Shown: positions 24,288 through 32,933, counted from the stretch's first letter. The stretch is DNA of 34,650 nt from Acrocarpospora macrocephala (GCF_009687865.1 NZ_BLAE01000099.1:1-34650), one strand, 5' to 3'. Numbers and translations are program-made. The notes: generated by a model not told the origin, from the letters alone.

Positions 24288-24494
24288 GACAAATCGGTAT
24301 TTCGGCTGGACGATGGCGCGGGTGGTCCCACCGACGTAGACCAGGTCGCCCAGTACGAATTGATCGGTCGCCCTCAGCGTAGGAAGACCTCGTCGAGGTG
24401 CCATGTCTTCGCGCCCATGTTCCGGGACCATAGACAGTCCGTACGACAATTTCTGGATCAGATGAAAGGCAACCGGGCCGAGTGGGAGCGCTAG
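24288..24494 (+). pseudogene. Possible gene remnant in 24236-24490
   Basis: Between the kinase gene and the next clear gene the + strand holds an open frame with no start codon, ending TAG 24492-24494. The peptide is plausible: DKSVFRLDDGAGGPTDVDQ, then FRDHRQSVRQFLDQ and MKGNRAEWER at the end. The frame is open from inside the kinase gene and composition alone could explain it. I see no terminator or repeat here. It may be the C-terminus of a decayed gene; confidence is low. Confidence 0.25.
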
Positions 24495-24679
24495 GCCCTT
24501 GCCCGAGTTTGGCGAGCGGTGACGAGCGACGCCCCGACCAGCGCGGTCAGCAGGCCCCAGTAGGCGAATGAAGCCCAGCTCTGGTACGAGCGCTCCTCCA
24601 CGAGGTAGACCAAGGAATGCTCGATGATCGCCGCATCGCTGACCTCCTCGGCTGCCAGCGCCCGGGTCACCGCGGCCAT
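24491..24679 (-). CDS. Small membrane protein (62 aa)
   Basis: A 62-residue product: an amphipathic acidic N-half (MAAVTRALAAEEVSDAAIIE) and one membrane helix (about 36-54, SFAYWGLLTALVGASLV) followed by a positive tail TARQTRARA. The frame remains open for about 27 codons upstream of the ATG, with protein-like sequence but no start, so this may be the end of a longer, decayed gene. There is no strong ribosome site. No family is recognised. The 24680-24876 stretch upstream holds nothing else I can support. Confidence 0.4.
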   Translation of the reverse strand: MAAVTRALAAEEVSDAAIIEHSLVYLVEERSYQSWASFAYWGLLTALVGASLVTARQTRARA

Positions 24680-24876
24680 ATCCGGGTCTTTCGTATCATC
24701 GCCCGCCTTCCGTAGCTTGGACGGTCGCCCTCCTTCACCGATGGACGGAAAACTGTTTCATCGGCCACCGCCGCCAAGGAGCTCGGTCTGGCCTGAGGCC
24801 CGCGGAGGTCGTAGGCAACAGCGCCGTGACATCTAGTGGGGTGACCACCTGGGCGGATACGCGACGTTGGCCGTCG

Positions 24877-25527
24877 TCATGGCTGGTTGTTGAGGAAGGT
24901 GAGGACGGCGAGTACGCGGCGGTGGCCGCTGTCGGTGGGGGGTAGGCCGAGTTTGGCGAAGATGTTGCCGATGTGTTTGTGTACCGCGTTGTCGGTGATC
25001 ACCAGGTGCTCGCCGATGGCGGTGTTGCCGAGACCTTGTGCCATCAGGGCGAGGACTTCGCGTTCACGCCTGGTGAGCGTCTGGATGGTGTTCTTTCCCT
25101 GGCTGGTGGTCATGAGCTGGGCGATGACCTCGGGGTCCATGACCATGCCGCCCTTGGCGACCCGGTGCAGGGCGTCGACGAACTCGCTCACCCGGCTCAC
25201 CCGGTCTTTGAGCAGGTAACCAACCGCTCCGTGACCGTCGGAAAGCAGTTCCTTCGCATACACCTGCTCGACGTACTGCGACAGGACCAGAACCGGCAGA
25301 CCAGGCCGGGCGCGGCGAATCTCGAGCGCGGCGTGGATGCCCTCGTCGCGGAAGGACGGGGGGAGCCGGACATCGACGATCGTGACATCTGGCCGGTGGC
25401 GCTGGACCGCCGCGATGAATCCCGGCCCGTCGGTGGCGACTTCGGCGACCTCGAAGCCTTTGGCGGCAAGCAGGTACTCCATTCCCGCCGAAAGCAGGAT
25501 GTTGTCCTCAGCGATCACAACCCGCAC
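24877..25527 (-). CDS. NarL/LuxR-family response regulator
   Basis: A 216-residue response regulator. The receiver domain has acidic residues in VVIAEDN, the phospho-acceptor aspartate in VTIVDVRLPP and the conserved lysine in GYLLKDRV. A LuxR-type helix-turn-helix follows at residues about 148-205 (LTRREREVLALMAQGLGNTAIGEHLVITDNAVHKHIGNIFAKLGL). Its start lies inside the 3' end of the histidine-kinase gene (13-base overlap), so the pair is co-expressed. Target genes cannot be read from this window. Confidence 0.93.
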   Translation of the reverse strand: MRVVIAEDNILLSAGMEYLLAAKGFEVAEVATDGPGFIAAVQRHRPDVTIVDVRLPPSFRDEGIHAALEIRRARPGLPVLVLSQYVEQVYAKELLSDGHGAVGYLLKDRVSRVSEFVDALHRVAKGGMVMDPEVIAQLMTTSQGKNTIQTLTRREREVLALMAQGLGNTAIGEHLVITDNAVHKHIGNIFAKLGLPPTDSGHRRVLAVLTFLNNQP

Positions 25528-26756
25528 GGCAGCTCCACCGTGATGGAGGTCGGGCCGCCCACCGGACTGGTGACGAGTACGGTTCCGTCGAGCGCCGCGG
25601 CGCGGCGCCGGATTCCGATCACGCCGGTCCCGCGTGCCTCCGCCACGCCGCCTATCCCGTCGTCGGTGACCTCGATCAGCAGACTGTCACCGGCACGGGT
25701 GAGCCGCACGAGCACCCTGGTCGCGCAACTGTGCTTGGCCGCGTTGGCGAGCGTCTCGGCGACGATGAAGTAGGCGGCGGCCTCCACCGCGGCGGGCAAC
25801 CTGCCAACCTCGCCGAGGTCGACCTCGGCGGGCACCCCCGATCGCGCGCCGAGCGCCGCGAGCGCGCCGGCCAGCCCTCGATCGGCGAGGATCGGCGGAT
25901 ACATCGTACGGATCACATCACGCAGCTCCGACATGGCCTCCTCTGCCCCCTCGTGGGCATGTCGCAGCAGCTCCGCCAGTGGCTCGGAGCCCTCGGGGAG
26001 CGTCTCTCTGGCCATGCCCAACTGCATGGCGATGGCCACCAGCCGGGCCTGCGTGCCGTCGTGCAGATCCCGCTCGATGCGGCGCAGCTCGGCCCCGTGG
26101 GCATCCAGCACGCCCGCCCGGCTCTCGCTCAGCTCGCCGACACGCTCGGCGAGCTGGTCGGCGTCCGAAGGCTCGAGCGCGGCCAGACAGGTGCGCGCGT
26201 GGAAGCGCGCCAATTTCGGCACCGCCCAGAACGCCACCAGACCCGAGATCACGATCTGCCCGCCCCCCAGGGCCAGTGCCCAGCTCCAGCTGGTCACGGG
26301 GATGGCCGTCAGCAGCCGGAGCGGCGCGTCGGCTGGAAACAGCCACCACAGGGACGCCGCGACGACGGTGAACACGGCGGTGCCGATGCAGGCCAGCGCG
26401 GCAAGGCCGGCGGGGATGCCGGTGGCGATATGCCGCCACACCCATCCGATGTCTCGTCGGGTCTCAGGGTCGTCCAGCACCTGACGCCATTGCGCGCGAA
26501 TGCCCTGGCTCAGCGACACATATCTGGAGGACACCGGCACGCCGAGCAACCCGGCGGCACGGCGGCGATTCCACTCCGCCCACCGCCGCAGGGCGACCAG
26601 AGCCCGCGGGAAAATCACCAGGCCGGCGCCGGCCAGGCCAGTGGACAGTGCCGCCGCTGCGAGGAGCGGCGGCACCAACATCGTCGCGATGGCACCCGGC
26701 AGGCCGAGCAACAAGTACCTGCCACCGCGCCACACATCTCTCCATCGTTCCCGCAT
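25515..26756 (-). CDS. NarL-type sensor histidine kinase (HisKA_3)
   Basis: A 413-residue membrane kinase. Hydrophobic segments lie at about 13-50 and 108-185 and surround a short 'putative sensor' region. They are followed by a linker, then the HisKA_3 dimerisation helix with the phospho-histidine in IERDLHDGTQARLVA (near residue 228) and a HATPase_c domain with the N-box ETLANAAKHS, G1 VTDDGIGG and G2 GTGVIGIRRR. It autophosphorylates and passes phosphate to the co-encoded NarL-type regulator. The stimulus is unknown; the small extracytoplasmic loops suggest an intramembrane or envelope signal. Confidence 0.92.
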   Translation of the reverse strand: MRERWRDVWRGGRYLLLGLPGAIATMLVPPLLAAAALSTGLAGAGLVIFPRALVALRRWAEWNRRRAAGLLGVPVSSRYVSLSQGIRAQWRQVLDDPETRRDIGWVWRHIATGIPAGLAALACIGTAVFTVVAASLWWLFPADAPLRLLTAIPVTSWSWALALGGGQIVISGLVAFWAVPKLARFHARTCLAALEPSDADQLAERVGELSESRAGVLDAHGAELRRIERDLHDGTQARLVAIAMQLGMARETLPEGSEPLAELLRHAHEGAEEAMSELRDVIRTMYPPILADRGLAGALAALGARSGVPAEVDLGEVGRLPAAVEAAAYFIVAETLANAAKHSCATRVLVRLTRAGDSLLIEVTDDGIGGVAEARGTGVIGIRRRAAALDGTVLVTSPVGGPTSITVELPCGL

Positions 26757-27094
26757 GGCGTCCAGTCTGCGAGCCGGGCCACGCGCCCGGCACTACAGCA
26801 GACTCCCCTTTCTTCCTCCGCTCCTGGCCGAGCCGGCGATGCCACGCAGTGCCGTACTAGCGCGTGGCAGTGCCGACAGGCCCTGACGTCGGTTAACCGT
26901 GAGCCCTTAACGGCATGTGCATACCGCGATGGTGTCGAATGTGATGACGCATTACGTCAAGAATGCCCGGGGCGCGGTCTCATCGGCACCGAATTTCGCT
27001 CGGTGGGGTTGGATTGAGCGGGTCAGCGGTACGCGGAATGGGTAAAGTCCTTTTCCGCACCGCCATGTTGGTCTCTCTATCTCCCCGGAGTGCG
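26757..27094. other. Divergent intergenic region before the helicase gene
   Basis: This 338-base region lies between the kinase gene (leftward) and the helicase gene (rightward). It contains a perfect short inverted repeat TGACG-CATTA-CGTCA at 26945-26959 and in-frame upstream starts (such as the ATG at 27038) for the helicase gene, without strong ribosome sites. I see no separate gene. Promoter hexamers are not clear. Confidence 0.4.
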
Positions 27095-30000
27095 ATGACA
27101 GGCTCGCGGCACAAACCCTTCCCCGCCGAAGAACTCCTGCGGGCCGTACAACTGGAAATCGTCGCGGAACTGCGGAGTGATGGGGACGGGGAGAAGCTTT
27201 CCCTGACCGCGGGCCGCAGAATCGGCGGCACGGGGGAAACCCGGGAATACCTCTTCTCCTGCCGGGCTTGGCAGCCGGCGTTCGCCGGGGACAAGCTGCT
27301 GGTGCGATCATCGCGCTCCCGCGAGGCGTGGACTCCCGCGGAAACGTCCCGGATGCCCGACGGCAAGATCAAGGTCCGTACCGCAGCGGACCTGAACGGT
27401 GAGAACGCCCAGCTACGCCAGGACGAAACGGCCGGCTGGGCCACCGTGGCCGAGCGGCTGGAGTCCGCCGGCCGCGCCGACGGACTGGTCAACCTCACCA
27501 CGGCGGGATGGATTGTCGGCCAGGGACGGCCGCGCATCGGACACTGCGCCACCCCGCAGGACTACATCCGCGAGTACGGCTCACGTCAGCTCAACCCCGG
27601 ACAGCGCCGAGCGATCGAACAGGCCCTGGGCAGCGAGCTGACCTTCATCTGGGGACCGCCGGGAACCGGCAAGACCGATGTCGTGAGCTGCGTCGTCGAA
27701 GGCTGTTACCGGCAGGGGATGCGGGTGCTGTTCGTGGCCCCGACCAAGGTCGCGGTGGATCAGGCGCTTGAGCGCATCTGTGACCTGCTGTCCGGCGAGG
27801 AGGCCTTCGACGCGGGTCTGGTCCAGCGGGCCGGTGAGATCGAGCTCGCGTCGCTGGCGGGGAAGTTCGGCGAGCAGATCGACCCGGCCAAGATCGCCCT
27901 GCGGCTTTCCGCCTCGCTCACGGCCCAGCTCGACCAGGCGCGAACCAGCCTGGAGGCCGCGCGCCGGGACCTGGCCCGCCATGACGAGGCCGAGAACCTG
28001 CGACGCGAGCTGACGGACCTGTGCACGCGGCGTGACGCGGCGGCCCGAGACGCGATCCTGCTTCACGAGCGGATCCAGGCCGCCCAAGCCACGCTGGCGA
28101 AAACCGAATACGAGATCCGGGAGATCGGCACGCCGTCCGGGCTCTTCGCCAAGAAGAAGCAGGCCAAACTCGATCATCTTGGCCGTCTTCACTGGGAGCT
28201 GAGCAGCGGACTGGCCGCTCTTCAGCAGCAGCTGGACGGGGCTCTCCGGGCTCGGCAGCAAAACGGGGACGAGGCTGACCGACTCCAGCCGAAGGTGACG
28301 GCCGCCTTCGATCGGCTGCGCGGCATTCCCGGCCGTGGCCCGCTGCGGGAGGCCGCCGACCGGTTGCAGGAGCAGGTCACCGCGTTGGAGAGCGAACTCC
28401 AGAAGATCGCCGAGGTGGTTCGCCGGAATTGCCAGGTGATGGGGACAACCGTGGCCAAGGCCGTACAGTCTCGCAGGCTGCTGGATTCGGTCGATGTCGT
28501 GATCATCGATGAGGCCGGGATGGTGAACACCCCGTCCGCCTGGTGCGCGGCCGGGCTCGCCACCCGCAGAGTCGTCGTCGCGGGCGACTTCCGGCAACTC
28601 CCCGCGGTGACCAAGTCCCCCGGAGATCGCAAAGCCTCCGCCCAGGACCGCGAGCACGCCCGCCTCTGGATGGACCGCGACCCGTTCACCACAGCCGGAC
28701 TCGTGGACCAGGCCGGTACGGCTCGCCGCGACGACCCGCGGATGGTGTGCCTGGACACCCAGTACCGCATGCGCCCGGCGATCTGCGAGATCGTCAACAC
28801 GGTCGCCTACCCCGACTCGCCGCTCCGCACCGGCCGCGGCGACGCCGGTCGGCTTCCCGCGTCAGCACTGCTCGACGGGCCGCTGATCCTCGTCGACACC
28901 ACGCCGCGCCGCCTGCCCAACGAGAACCGCGCCAACGGGCACAAGACGAACACCGTCCACGAAGCCGTCATCCACGAGCTCATCCGCGGGCTGCAATTCG
29001 ATCAGGTGCTGCCCGCCCGCAAGTCGACCGGCACCCGGCCGACCGACCTGATGGCCGTGATCTCCCCGTACAAGGATCAGGTGAGAGCGCTTCGCGACAG
29101 CCTGACCTACCGGTTCGGCGCGGAATACGACGGGCTCGTCGACACGGTCCACCGGTTCCAGGGCAGCCAGCGGCCGCTCGTGATCATCGACACGGTGGCC
29201 GGGGCCGGGGACAAGGTCGGCTACTTCTACGACCAGGTGGGATTGTCCTCGTCCACCTGCCGCCTGCTCAACGTGGCACTCAGCCGGGCCCAGGACCATC
29301 TGATCGTCGTGGCCGATGTGCGGTTCCTGCACGCCAAGCTCAACCAGAGCAGCGAGGCCGCACGCATGCTGGCGCACCTGGAACGCCATGCCCGGCTGCT
29401 GTCCGTGGACGACCTCGTGCCCTTCCGCAGCGCCGCCGACCTGGCTGGACTGCCGGAGGAGGAACTGGCCCGCCCCGCTTTCTTTCCCGCCGACGAAGTG
29501 CCCCGCGCCGTCGCGTGGGACATCGCCCGCGCGCAGCGCGGGATCGACATCTACTGCGCCTTCCTCGACCCGAACCCCGTGCGGCAGTGGCTCCGGCAGC
29601 TCAGCCCGCGCATCCAGGCCGGGGTGCACGTCACCATCCACACCCGCGACCAGTCCGACGACCTGCGCAGGAACGGACTCGTTCAGGAACTCGAGGCGGC
29701 GGGCTGCAAGATCTCCACGCGTGAACGTATGCACGAGAAGGTCCTCATCATCGATGAGACGGTGCTGTGGCACGGTTCCCTGAACCTGCTGGCGAACATC
29801 GGCCCCACCGATCTGATGATGCGCATCACCGACCCGTCCTCCTGCCGGCGCGTCCGCACCATCGTCGACCGCGCCCGGATGGAACGCCCCGCGCGGCCGC
29901 CGTCCCAAGGACACGCCGAACACGGCACCGTGATCAACGGCCGCTTGTACGTCAGCGTTTCCTTCCACGACAAGGATGACTTCAAGCAGGCGGCCCGAGC

Positions 30001-30100
30001 GGCCGGAATGCCGGCGTCGTGGGACAAGGACCGAAAGTTGTGGCACGTGGACGCGACCATCCCCCGCGAGAGGATCGCGCGCTGGCTCCCACCGTCATGA
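27095..30100 (+). CDS. SF1 helicase with coiled-coil insert, PLD module and DUF5710-like tail (type II Mokosh-like)
   Basis: A 1001-residue protein. The UPF1/Dna2-like (COG1112-type) SF1 helicase core shows Walker A GPPGTGKT (near residue 187), the motif Ia region APTKVAVDQAL, Walker B/II DEAG (472), motif III GDFRQLPA, LDTQYRMRP, motif V VHRFQGSQ and motif VI NVALSRAQDHL (about 725). Residues about 270-445, between motifs Ia and II, are a long coiled coil. A PLD-like domain at about 800-930 carries one HKD motif, HEKVLIID...GSLN (near 880). The last 50 residues (RLYVSVSFHDKDDFKQA, then W-D-KDRKLWHV) resemble DUF5710. Helicase plus PLD in one chain is the reported layout of MkoC of type II Mokosh anti-phage systems. 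The ATG follows GGAG; earlier in-frame starts exist. All key motifs are intact. Defence is inferred from architecture only. Confidence 0.88.
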   Translation: MTGSRHKPFPAEELLRAVQLEIVAELRSDGDGEKLSLTAGRRIGGTGETREYLFSCRAWQPAFAGDKLLVRSSRSREAWTPAETSRMPDGKIKVRTAADLNGENAQLRQDETAGWATVAERLESAGRADGLVNLTTAGWIVGQGRPRIGHCATPQDYIREYGSRQLNPGQRRAIEQALGSELTFIWGPPGTGKTDVVSCVVEGCYRQGMRVLFVAPTKVAVDQALERICDLLSGEEAFDAGLVQRAGEIELASLAGKFGEQIDPAKIALRLSASLTAQLDQARTSLEAARRDLARHDEAENLRRELTDLCTRRDAAARDAILLHERIQAAQATLAKTEYEIREIGTPSGLFAKKKQAKLDHLGRLHWELSSGLAALQQQLDGALRARQQNGDEADRLQPKVTAAFDRLRGIPGRGPLREAADRLQEQVTALESELQKIAEVVRRNCQVMGTTVAKAVQSRRLLDSVDVVIIDEAGMVNTPSAWCAAGLATRRVVVAGDFRQLPAVTKSPGDRKASAQDREHARLWMDRDPFTTAGLVDQAGTARRDDPRMVCLDTQYRMRPAICEIVNTVAYPDSPLRTGRGDAGRLPASALLDGPLILVDTTPRRLPNENRANGHKTNTVHEAVIHELIRGLQFDQVLPARKSTGTRPTDLMAVISPYKDQVRALRDSLTYRFGAEYDGLVDTVHRFQGSQRPLVIIDTVAGAGDKVGYFYDQVGLSSSTCRLLNVALSRAQDHLIVVADVRFLHAKLNQSSEAARMLAHLERHARLLSVDDLVPFRSAADLAGLPEEELARPAFFPADEVPRAVAWDIARAQRGIDIYCAFLDPNPVRQWLRQLSPRIQAGVHVTIHTRDQSDDLRRNGLVQELEAAGCKISTRERMHEKVLIIDETVLWHGSLNLLANIGPTDLMMRITDPSSCRRVRTIVDRARMERPARPPSQGHAEHGTVINGRLYVSVSFHDKDDFKQAARAAGMPASWDKDRKLWHVDATIPRERIARWLPPS

Positions 30101-30236
30101 CGTCCTGCGCACGATCTGGACAAGCGGTCTGCCAGCGGTCCATGCCATCACCTTAATTCGCGACCGGAATCTCACGGTTGCCGGCGGATGCCTGTTGCAG
30201 GTTTGTTGCAGGATTCGCACTTTCCATTGACGCCTT

Positions 30237-30280
30237 TTGACAGCCGCCGTTATGGTCCGGCTAAGTGGAAAGCGCTTTCC
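30237..30280 (+). promoter_or_regulatory. Pectate lyase promoter with LacI-type palindrome
   Basis: A TTGACA -35 (30237-30242) is followed after 18 bases by CTAAGT as a possible -10. Immediately downstream is the perfect 14-bp palindrome GGAAAGCGCTTTCC (30267-30280), the LacI/CebR type seen before actinobacterial polysaccharide-degradation genes. It sits where it would block transcription. A 200-base leader with nothing else recognisable separates it from the start at 30481. The cognate regulator is not obviously in the window: the operators at 3502-3541 differ. Confidence 0.7.
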
Positions 30281-30480
30281 GTCACTCTTTTCGGCGTACG
30301 GCTCTCGGCGTCCCCCTTCGCCGTGGGGCCAGCACGCCGCATCACTTCGCCGGTCTCTACGCCGCCCCGCGGATTTCGTATGCCAGCACTTCTACGGCAT
30401 AGCCATCCGGCCGCAGGCCCGCAGCGCCGACCGGACAGAGAAGAACGCACCCAGCATTCGAAGACGAAGGTGAGAAGAGG

Positions 30481-32049
30481 ATGAGACGAGCAGTCGCATT
30501 GCGACTTCAGGCGGCGCTGGCCACGGCGGCCATTGTGGCCGCGGTAGGTGTGGCCTTACCGGCACTCCAGGCGTCGGCAGCGGTCGGCAGCGCCACGGGC
30601 TACGCGAGCGCCAACGGCGGGACCACCGGCGGTGCGGGCGGACAGACGGTGCGGGCCACCACGGGGACCGCGATCCATGCGGCCCTGTGCGGTCGGGCCA
30701 GCAGCAGCACCCCGATCACCATCGAGGTCGAGGGGACCATCAATCACGGCAACACCACCAAGGTGTCGGGCGCGAGCTGCAACACCGCCGCCGGCCTGAT
30801 CGAGCTCAAGCAGATCAGCAACGTCACGATCATCGGGGTCGGCAACGGGGCCGTCTTCGACCAGCTGGGCATTCACATCCGCGAGGCCAGGAACATCATC
30901 CTCCAGAACGTGACCATCCGGAACGTCAAGAAGTCGGGTTCGCCTACGTCCAACGGTGGTGACGCCATCGGCATGGAGAGCGGCGTCCGCAATATCTGGG
31001 TCGATCACGTCACCCTGGAGGCCTCGGGTGGCGAGTCGGAGGGCTTCGACGGCCTCTTCGACATGAAGGACGACACCCAGTACGTGACCCTGTCCTACAG
31101 CATCCTGCGCAACTCCGGCCGCGGTGGGCTCATCGGGTCCAGCGAGAGCGACCGCTCGAACAGCTTCATCACGTTCCACCACAACCTGTACGAGAACATC
31201 GACTCCCGTACGCCCCTGCTGCGGGGCGGCATCGCTCACATCTACAACAACTCCTACGTGAGCCTCCACGAGTCCGGGATCAACTCCCGGGCCGGGGCTC
31301 GCGCCAAGGTGGAGAACAACTACTTCAAGGACTCCAAGGACGTCCTGGGCACCTTCTACACCAGCGAGGCCGGCTACTGGCAGGTCAGCGGCAACATCTT
31401 CGACAACGTGACCTGGTCAAGCCCCGGCAGTGAGAACAACCCCGCCGGCCCCAACCCGCAGTCCAACACCACCGTCAGCGTCCCGTACTCCTACGGCCTC
31501 GACGGGGCCAGCTGCGTGCCGAACATCGTCCGCCAGACCGCGGGGGCCAACAAGGGTCTGCAGGTGTCGAACGGCAGCTGCTCGCCGCAGACACCGAGCC
31601 CAACGCCGTCAGCCAGCCCCTCACCGTCAGCCAGCCCTTCTCCGTCAGCTAGTCCTTCTCCGTCAACCAGCCCTCCACCCAGCGGAACCAACCTCAGCAT
31701 CGGGGCCGGCTCCGACGGCTCCAGCAAGGCTGACGGGACGAGCTACGGCAACGTGCGGGACGGCGACATGAGCACCTACTGGTCGCCGGCCGGCTCGACC
31801 GGTGACATCTCGATCAAGTGGAGTTCCGCCAAGACCGTGTCCAGGATCATCATCCGTGAGGCGTCAGGCTCCGCGGGCAGCATCGGATCCTGGCAGGTCA
31901 TCAACGGCGGCACTGGCGCCGTCCTGAAATCCGGCAGTGGGGCGGGCGCCATCACCTTCGCCTCGACCTCGCTGAGCAAGATCACCTTCAGGATCGCCAG
32001 CTCGACCGGCACGCCGAAGGTCGCCGAGTTCGAGACCTACGCCGCGTAG
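30481..32049 (+). CDS. Secreted pectate lyase (PL1) with discoidin-like domain
   Basis: A 522-residue secreted enzyme. The signal peptide (residues 1-34, cleavage near ASA-AVGS) is followed by a PL1 parallel beta-helix to about residue 365, with the family motif WVDHVTL, calcium-site aspartates in DGLFDMKDD and the catalytic arginine segment SRTPLLRGG (R-x-P-x-x-R). A Pro/Ser/Thr linker follows (about 372-400), then an F5/8 type C (discoidin/CBM32-like) domain of about 115 residues. It cleaves polygalacturonate by Ca-dependent beta-elimination outside the cell, and the C-terminal domain probably binds plant wall glycan. The start follows GAGAAGAGG. A strong hairpin terminator lies 20 bases after the stop. 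Confidence 0.94.
   Translation: MRRAVALRLQAALATAAIVAAVGVALPALQASAAVGSATGYASANGGTTGGAGGQTVRATTGTAIHAALCGRASSSTPITIEVEGTINHGNTTKVSGASCNTAAGLIELKQISNVTIIGVGNGAVFDQLGIHIREARNIILQNVTIRNVKKSGSPTSNGGDAIGMESGVRNIWVDHVTLEASGGESEGFDGLFDMKDDTQYVTLSYSILRNSGRGGLIGSSESDRSNSFITFHHNLYENIDSRTPLLRGGIAHIYNNSYVSLHESGINSRAGARAKVENNYFKDSKDVLGTFYTSEAGYWQVSGNIFDNVTWSSPGSENNPAGPNPQSNTTVSVPYSYGLDGASCVPNIVRQTAGANKGLQVSNGSCSPQTPSPTPSASPSPSASPSPSASPSPSTSPPPSGTNLSIGAGSDGSSKADGTSYGNVRDGDMSTYWSPAGSTGDISIKWSSAKTVSRIIIREASGSAGSIGSWQVINGGTGAVLKSGSGAGAITFASTSLSKITFRIASSTGTPKVAEFETYAA
31606..31677 (+). repeat. Four 18-bp tandem repeats encoding the PSASPS linker
   Basis: Units at 31606, 31624, 31642 and 31660 follow the pattern CCGTCAGCCAGCCCTTCT with few differences and encode the Pro-Ser-Ala-Ser-Pro-Ser hinge of the pectate lyase. 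Such repeats readily change copy number and linker length. Confidence 0.85.
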
Positions 32050-32068
32050 CGGATCTGTCCCGCCGGAA

Positions 32069-32095
32069 CGGGGCCCGTCAGACTGACGGGCCCCG
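32069..32095. terminator. 12-bp hairpin terminator after pectate lyase
   Basis: CGGGGCCCGTCA (32069-32080) and TGACGGGCCCCG (32084-32095) pair perfectly around a 3-base loop. There is no T-run, as usual in this GC range. Confidence 0.8.
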
Positions 32096-32195
32096 CACGG
32101 TAAGCCTCGGCCGAACCTGAATGGAGCCCATCGGCCGGCCTCAACGCTGATCATTCACGCCGACGCGGCGTCCACGGATCGGATGAGTCGGTGAA

Positions 32196-32212
32196 ATACC
32201 GTACACGGGTAT
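32196..32212. promoter_or_regulatory. Possible CsoR operator upstream of csoR
   Basis: ATACCGTACACGGGTAT has matching ATACC/GGTAT ends around a 7-base centre. It is a weaker relative of the TACCCC-GGGGTA sites further on and lies 36 bases before the csoR start. Autoregulation is plausible. Confidence 0.5.
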
Positions 32213-32248
32213 GCTGCTGAGCATTGTGTGGGAACGGGAGGACGACAG

Positions 32249-32530
32249 ATGGCCGGTTACTCGCACAACAAGCAGGACCACGTGCGGCGGCTTCGGCGGG
32301 TCGAGGGGCAGGTCCGCGGGCTGCAGCGGATGGTCGAGGATGACAAGTACTGCATTGACGTCCTCACGCAGGTGTCGGCGGCCACGAGCGCTCTGCAGTC
32401 CTTCGCCTTGTCCCTGCTCGAAGAACATCTGGCGCACTGTGTCGCTGAAGCCGCCCAGAAGGGCGGAGCCGAAGCCGACGCCAAGGTCAAGGAAGCCGCT
32501 GAAGCCATCGCGCGGCTCGTCCGTTCCTGA
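32249..32530 (+). CDS. csoR: CsoR-type copper-sensing repressor
   Basis: A 93-residue all-helical DUF156-family repressor. The Cu(I) ligands align exactly with CsoR: C35 (in DKYCIDVL), H60 (EEHL) and C64 (AHCV), spaced as C36-H61-C65 in the M. tuberculosis protein. The family's HxxR...V-E-GQVRG segment is also present. Cu(I) binding releases the protein from DNA. The ATG at 32249 follows GGGAGG; an upstream GTG (32228) is less likely. It is convergent with the SHOCT gene and adjacent to copZ and a copA remnant, with several CsoR-type palindromes between them. Confidence 0.92.
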   Translation: MAGYSHNKQDHVRRLRRVEGQVRGLQRMVEDDKYCIDVLTQVSAATSALQSFALSLLEEHLAHCVAEAAQKGGAEADAKVKEAAEAIARLVRS

Positions 32531-32549
32531 GTTGCCATCAACGCCCGTC

Positions 32550-32825
32550 CTATCCGGTCGTGCCCCGCGCTGAAGGCGCGGCGCCGCCCAGCACCTGCAG
32601 GCGCTGGGTGTACTCGTCCTCGTCGATCTCTCCGCGAGCGAACCGGTCGGCGAGCACCTGTTGCGGCGTCGGTGTCTGGGCGGCCACCGCGTCCGGCTGG
32701 CCGCCGCCACCCAGGGACCGGACCAGCAACACGATGCCGGTGATAATCAGGCCCCAGAAGAGCAGGCCGCTGACAGCCATGGGCACCATGCCCCAGCCGC
32801 CCATGCCGTTGCCCCAGTACATCAT
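32550..32825 (-). CDS. SHOCT-domain small membrane protein
   Basis: A 91-residue protein. The Met/Gly/Trp-rich start MMYWGNGMGGWGMV precedes one membrane helix (about 15-40), a Gly/Ala linker and a C-terminal SHOCT domain (VLADRFARGEIDEDEYTQRLQVL). The methionine-rich head beside copper genes suggests a copper-exposed face, but no function is proven. The ATG pair at 32825/32822 follows GGAGGAG. A perfect CsoR-type palindrome 109 bases upstream suggests copper induction. Confidence 0.87.
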   Translation of the reverse strand: MMYWGNGMGGWGMVPMAVSGLLFWGLIITGIVLLVRSLGGGGQPDAVAAQTPTPQQVLADRFARGEIDEDEYTQRLQVLGGAAPSARGTTG

Positions 32826-32933
32826 CGTGATCTCCTCCATCCACCGGCCGGACTTGCGAGATGCCTCCACCGTGCTCTCGACTGCCCGGGCCGGGTATGG
32901 GCGCACGTCACGTGCGGCAGGGTCGAAGGTCCC

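Noticed and set aside
24728-24800. Helix-turn-helix-like TAAKELGLA peptide on + as a transposase fragment
   Set aside because: It is too short, without flanking inverted repeats or other transposase motifs.
22181-30100. Kinase and helicase genes as one two-gene type I Mokosh system
   Set aside because: They are about 2.9 kb apart with an oppositely oriented two-component pair between, and the kinase is a membrane receptor. The helicase already carries its own PLD domain.
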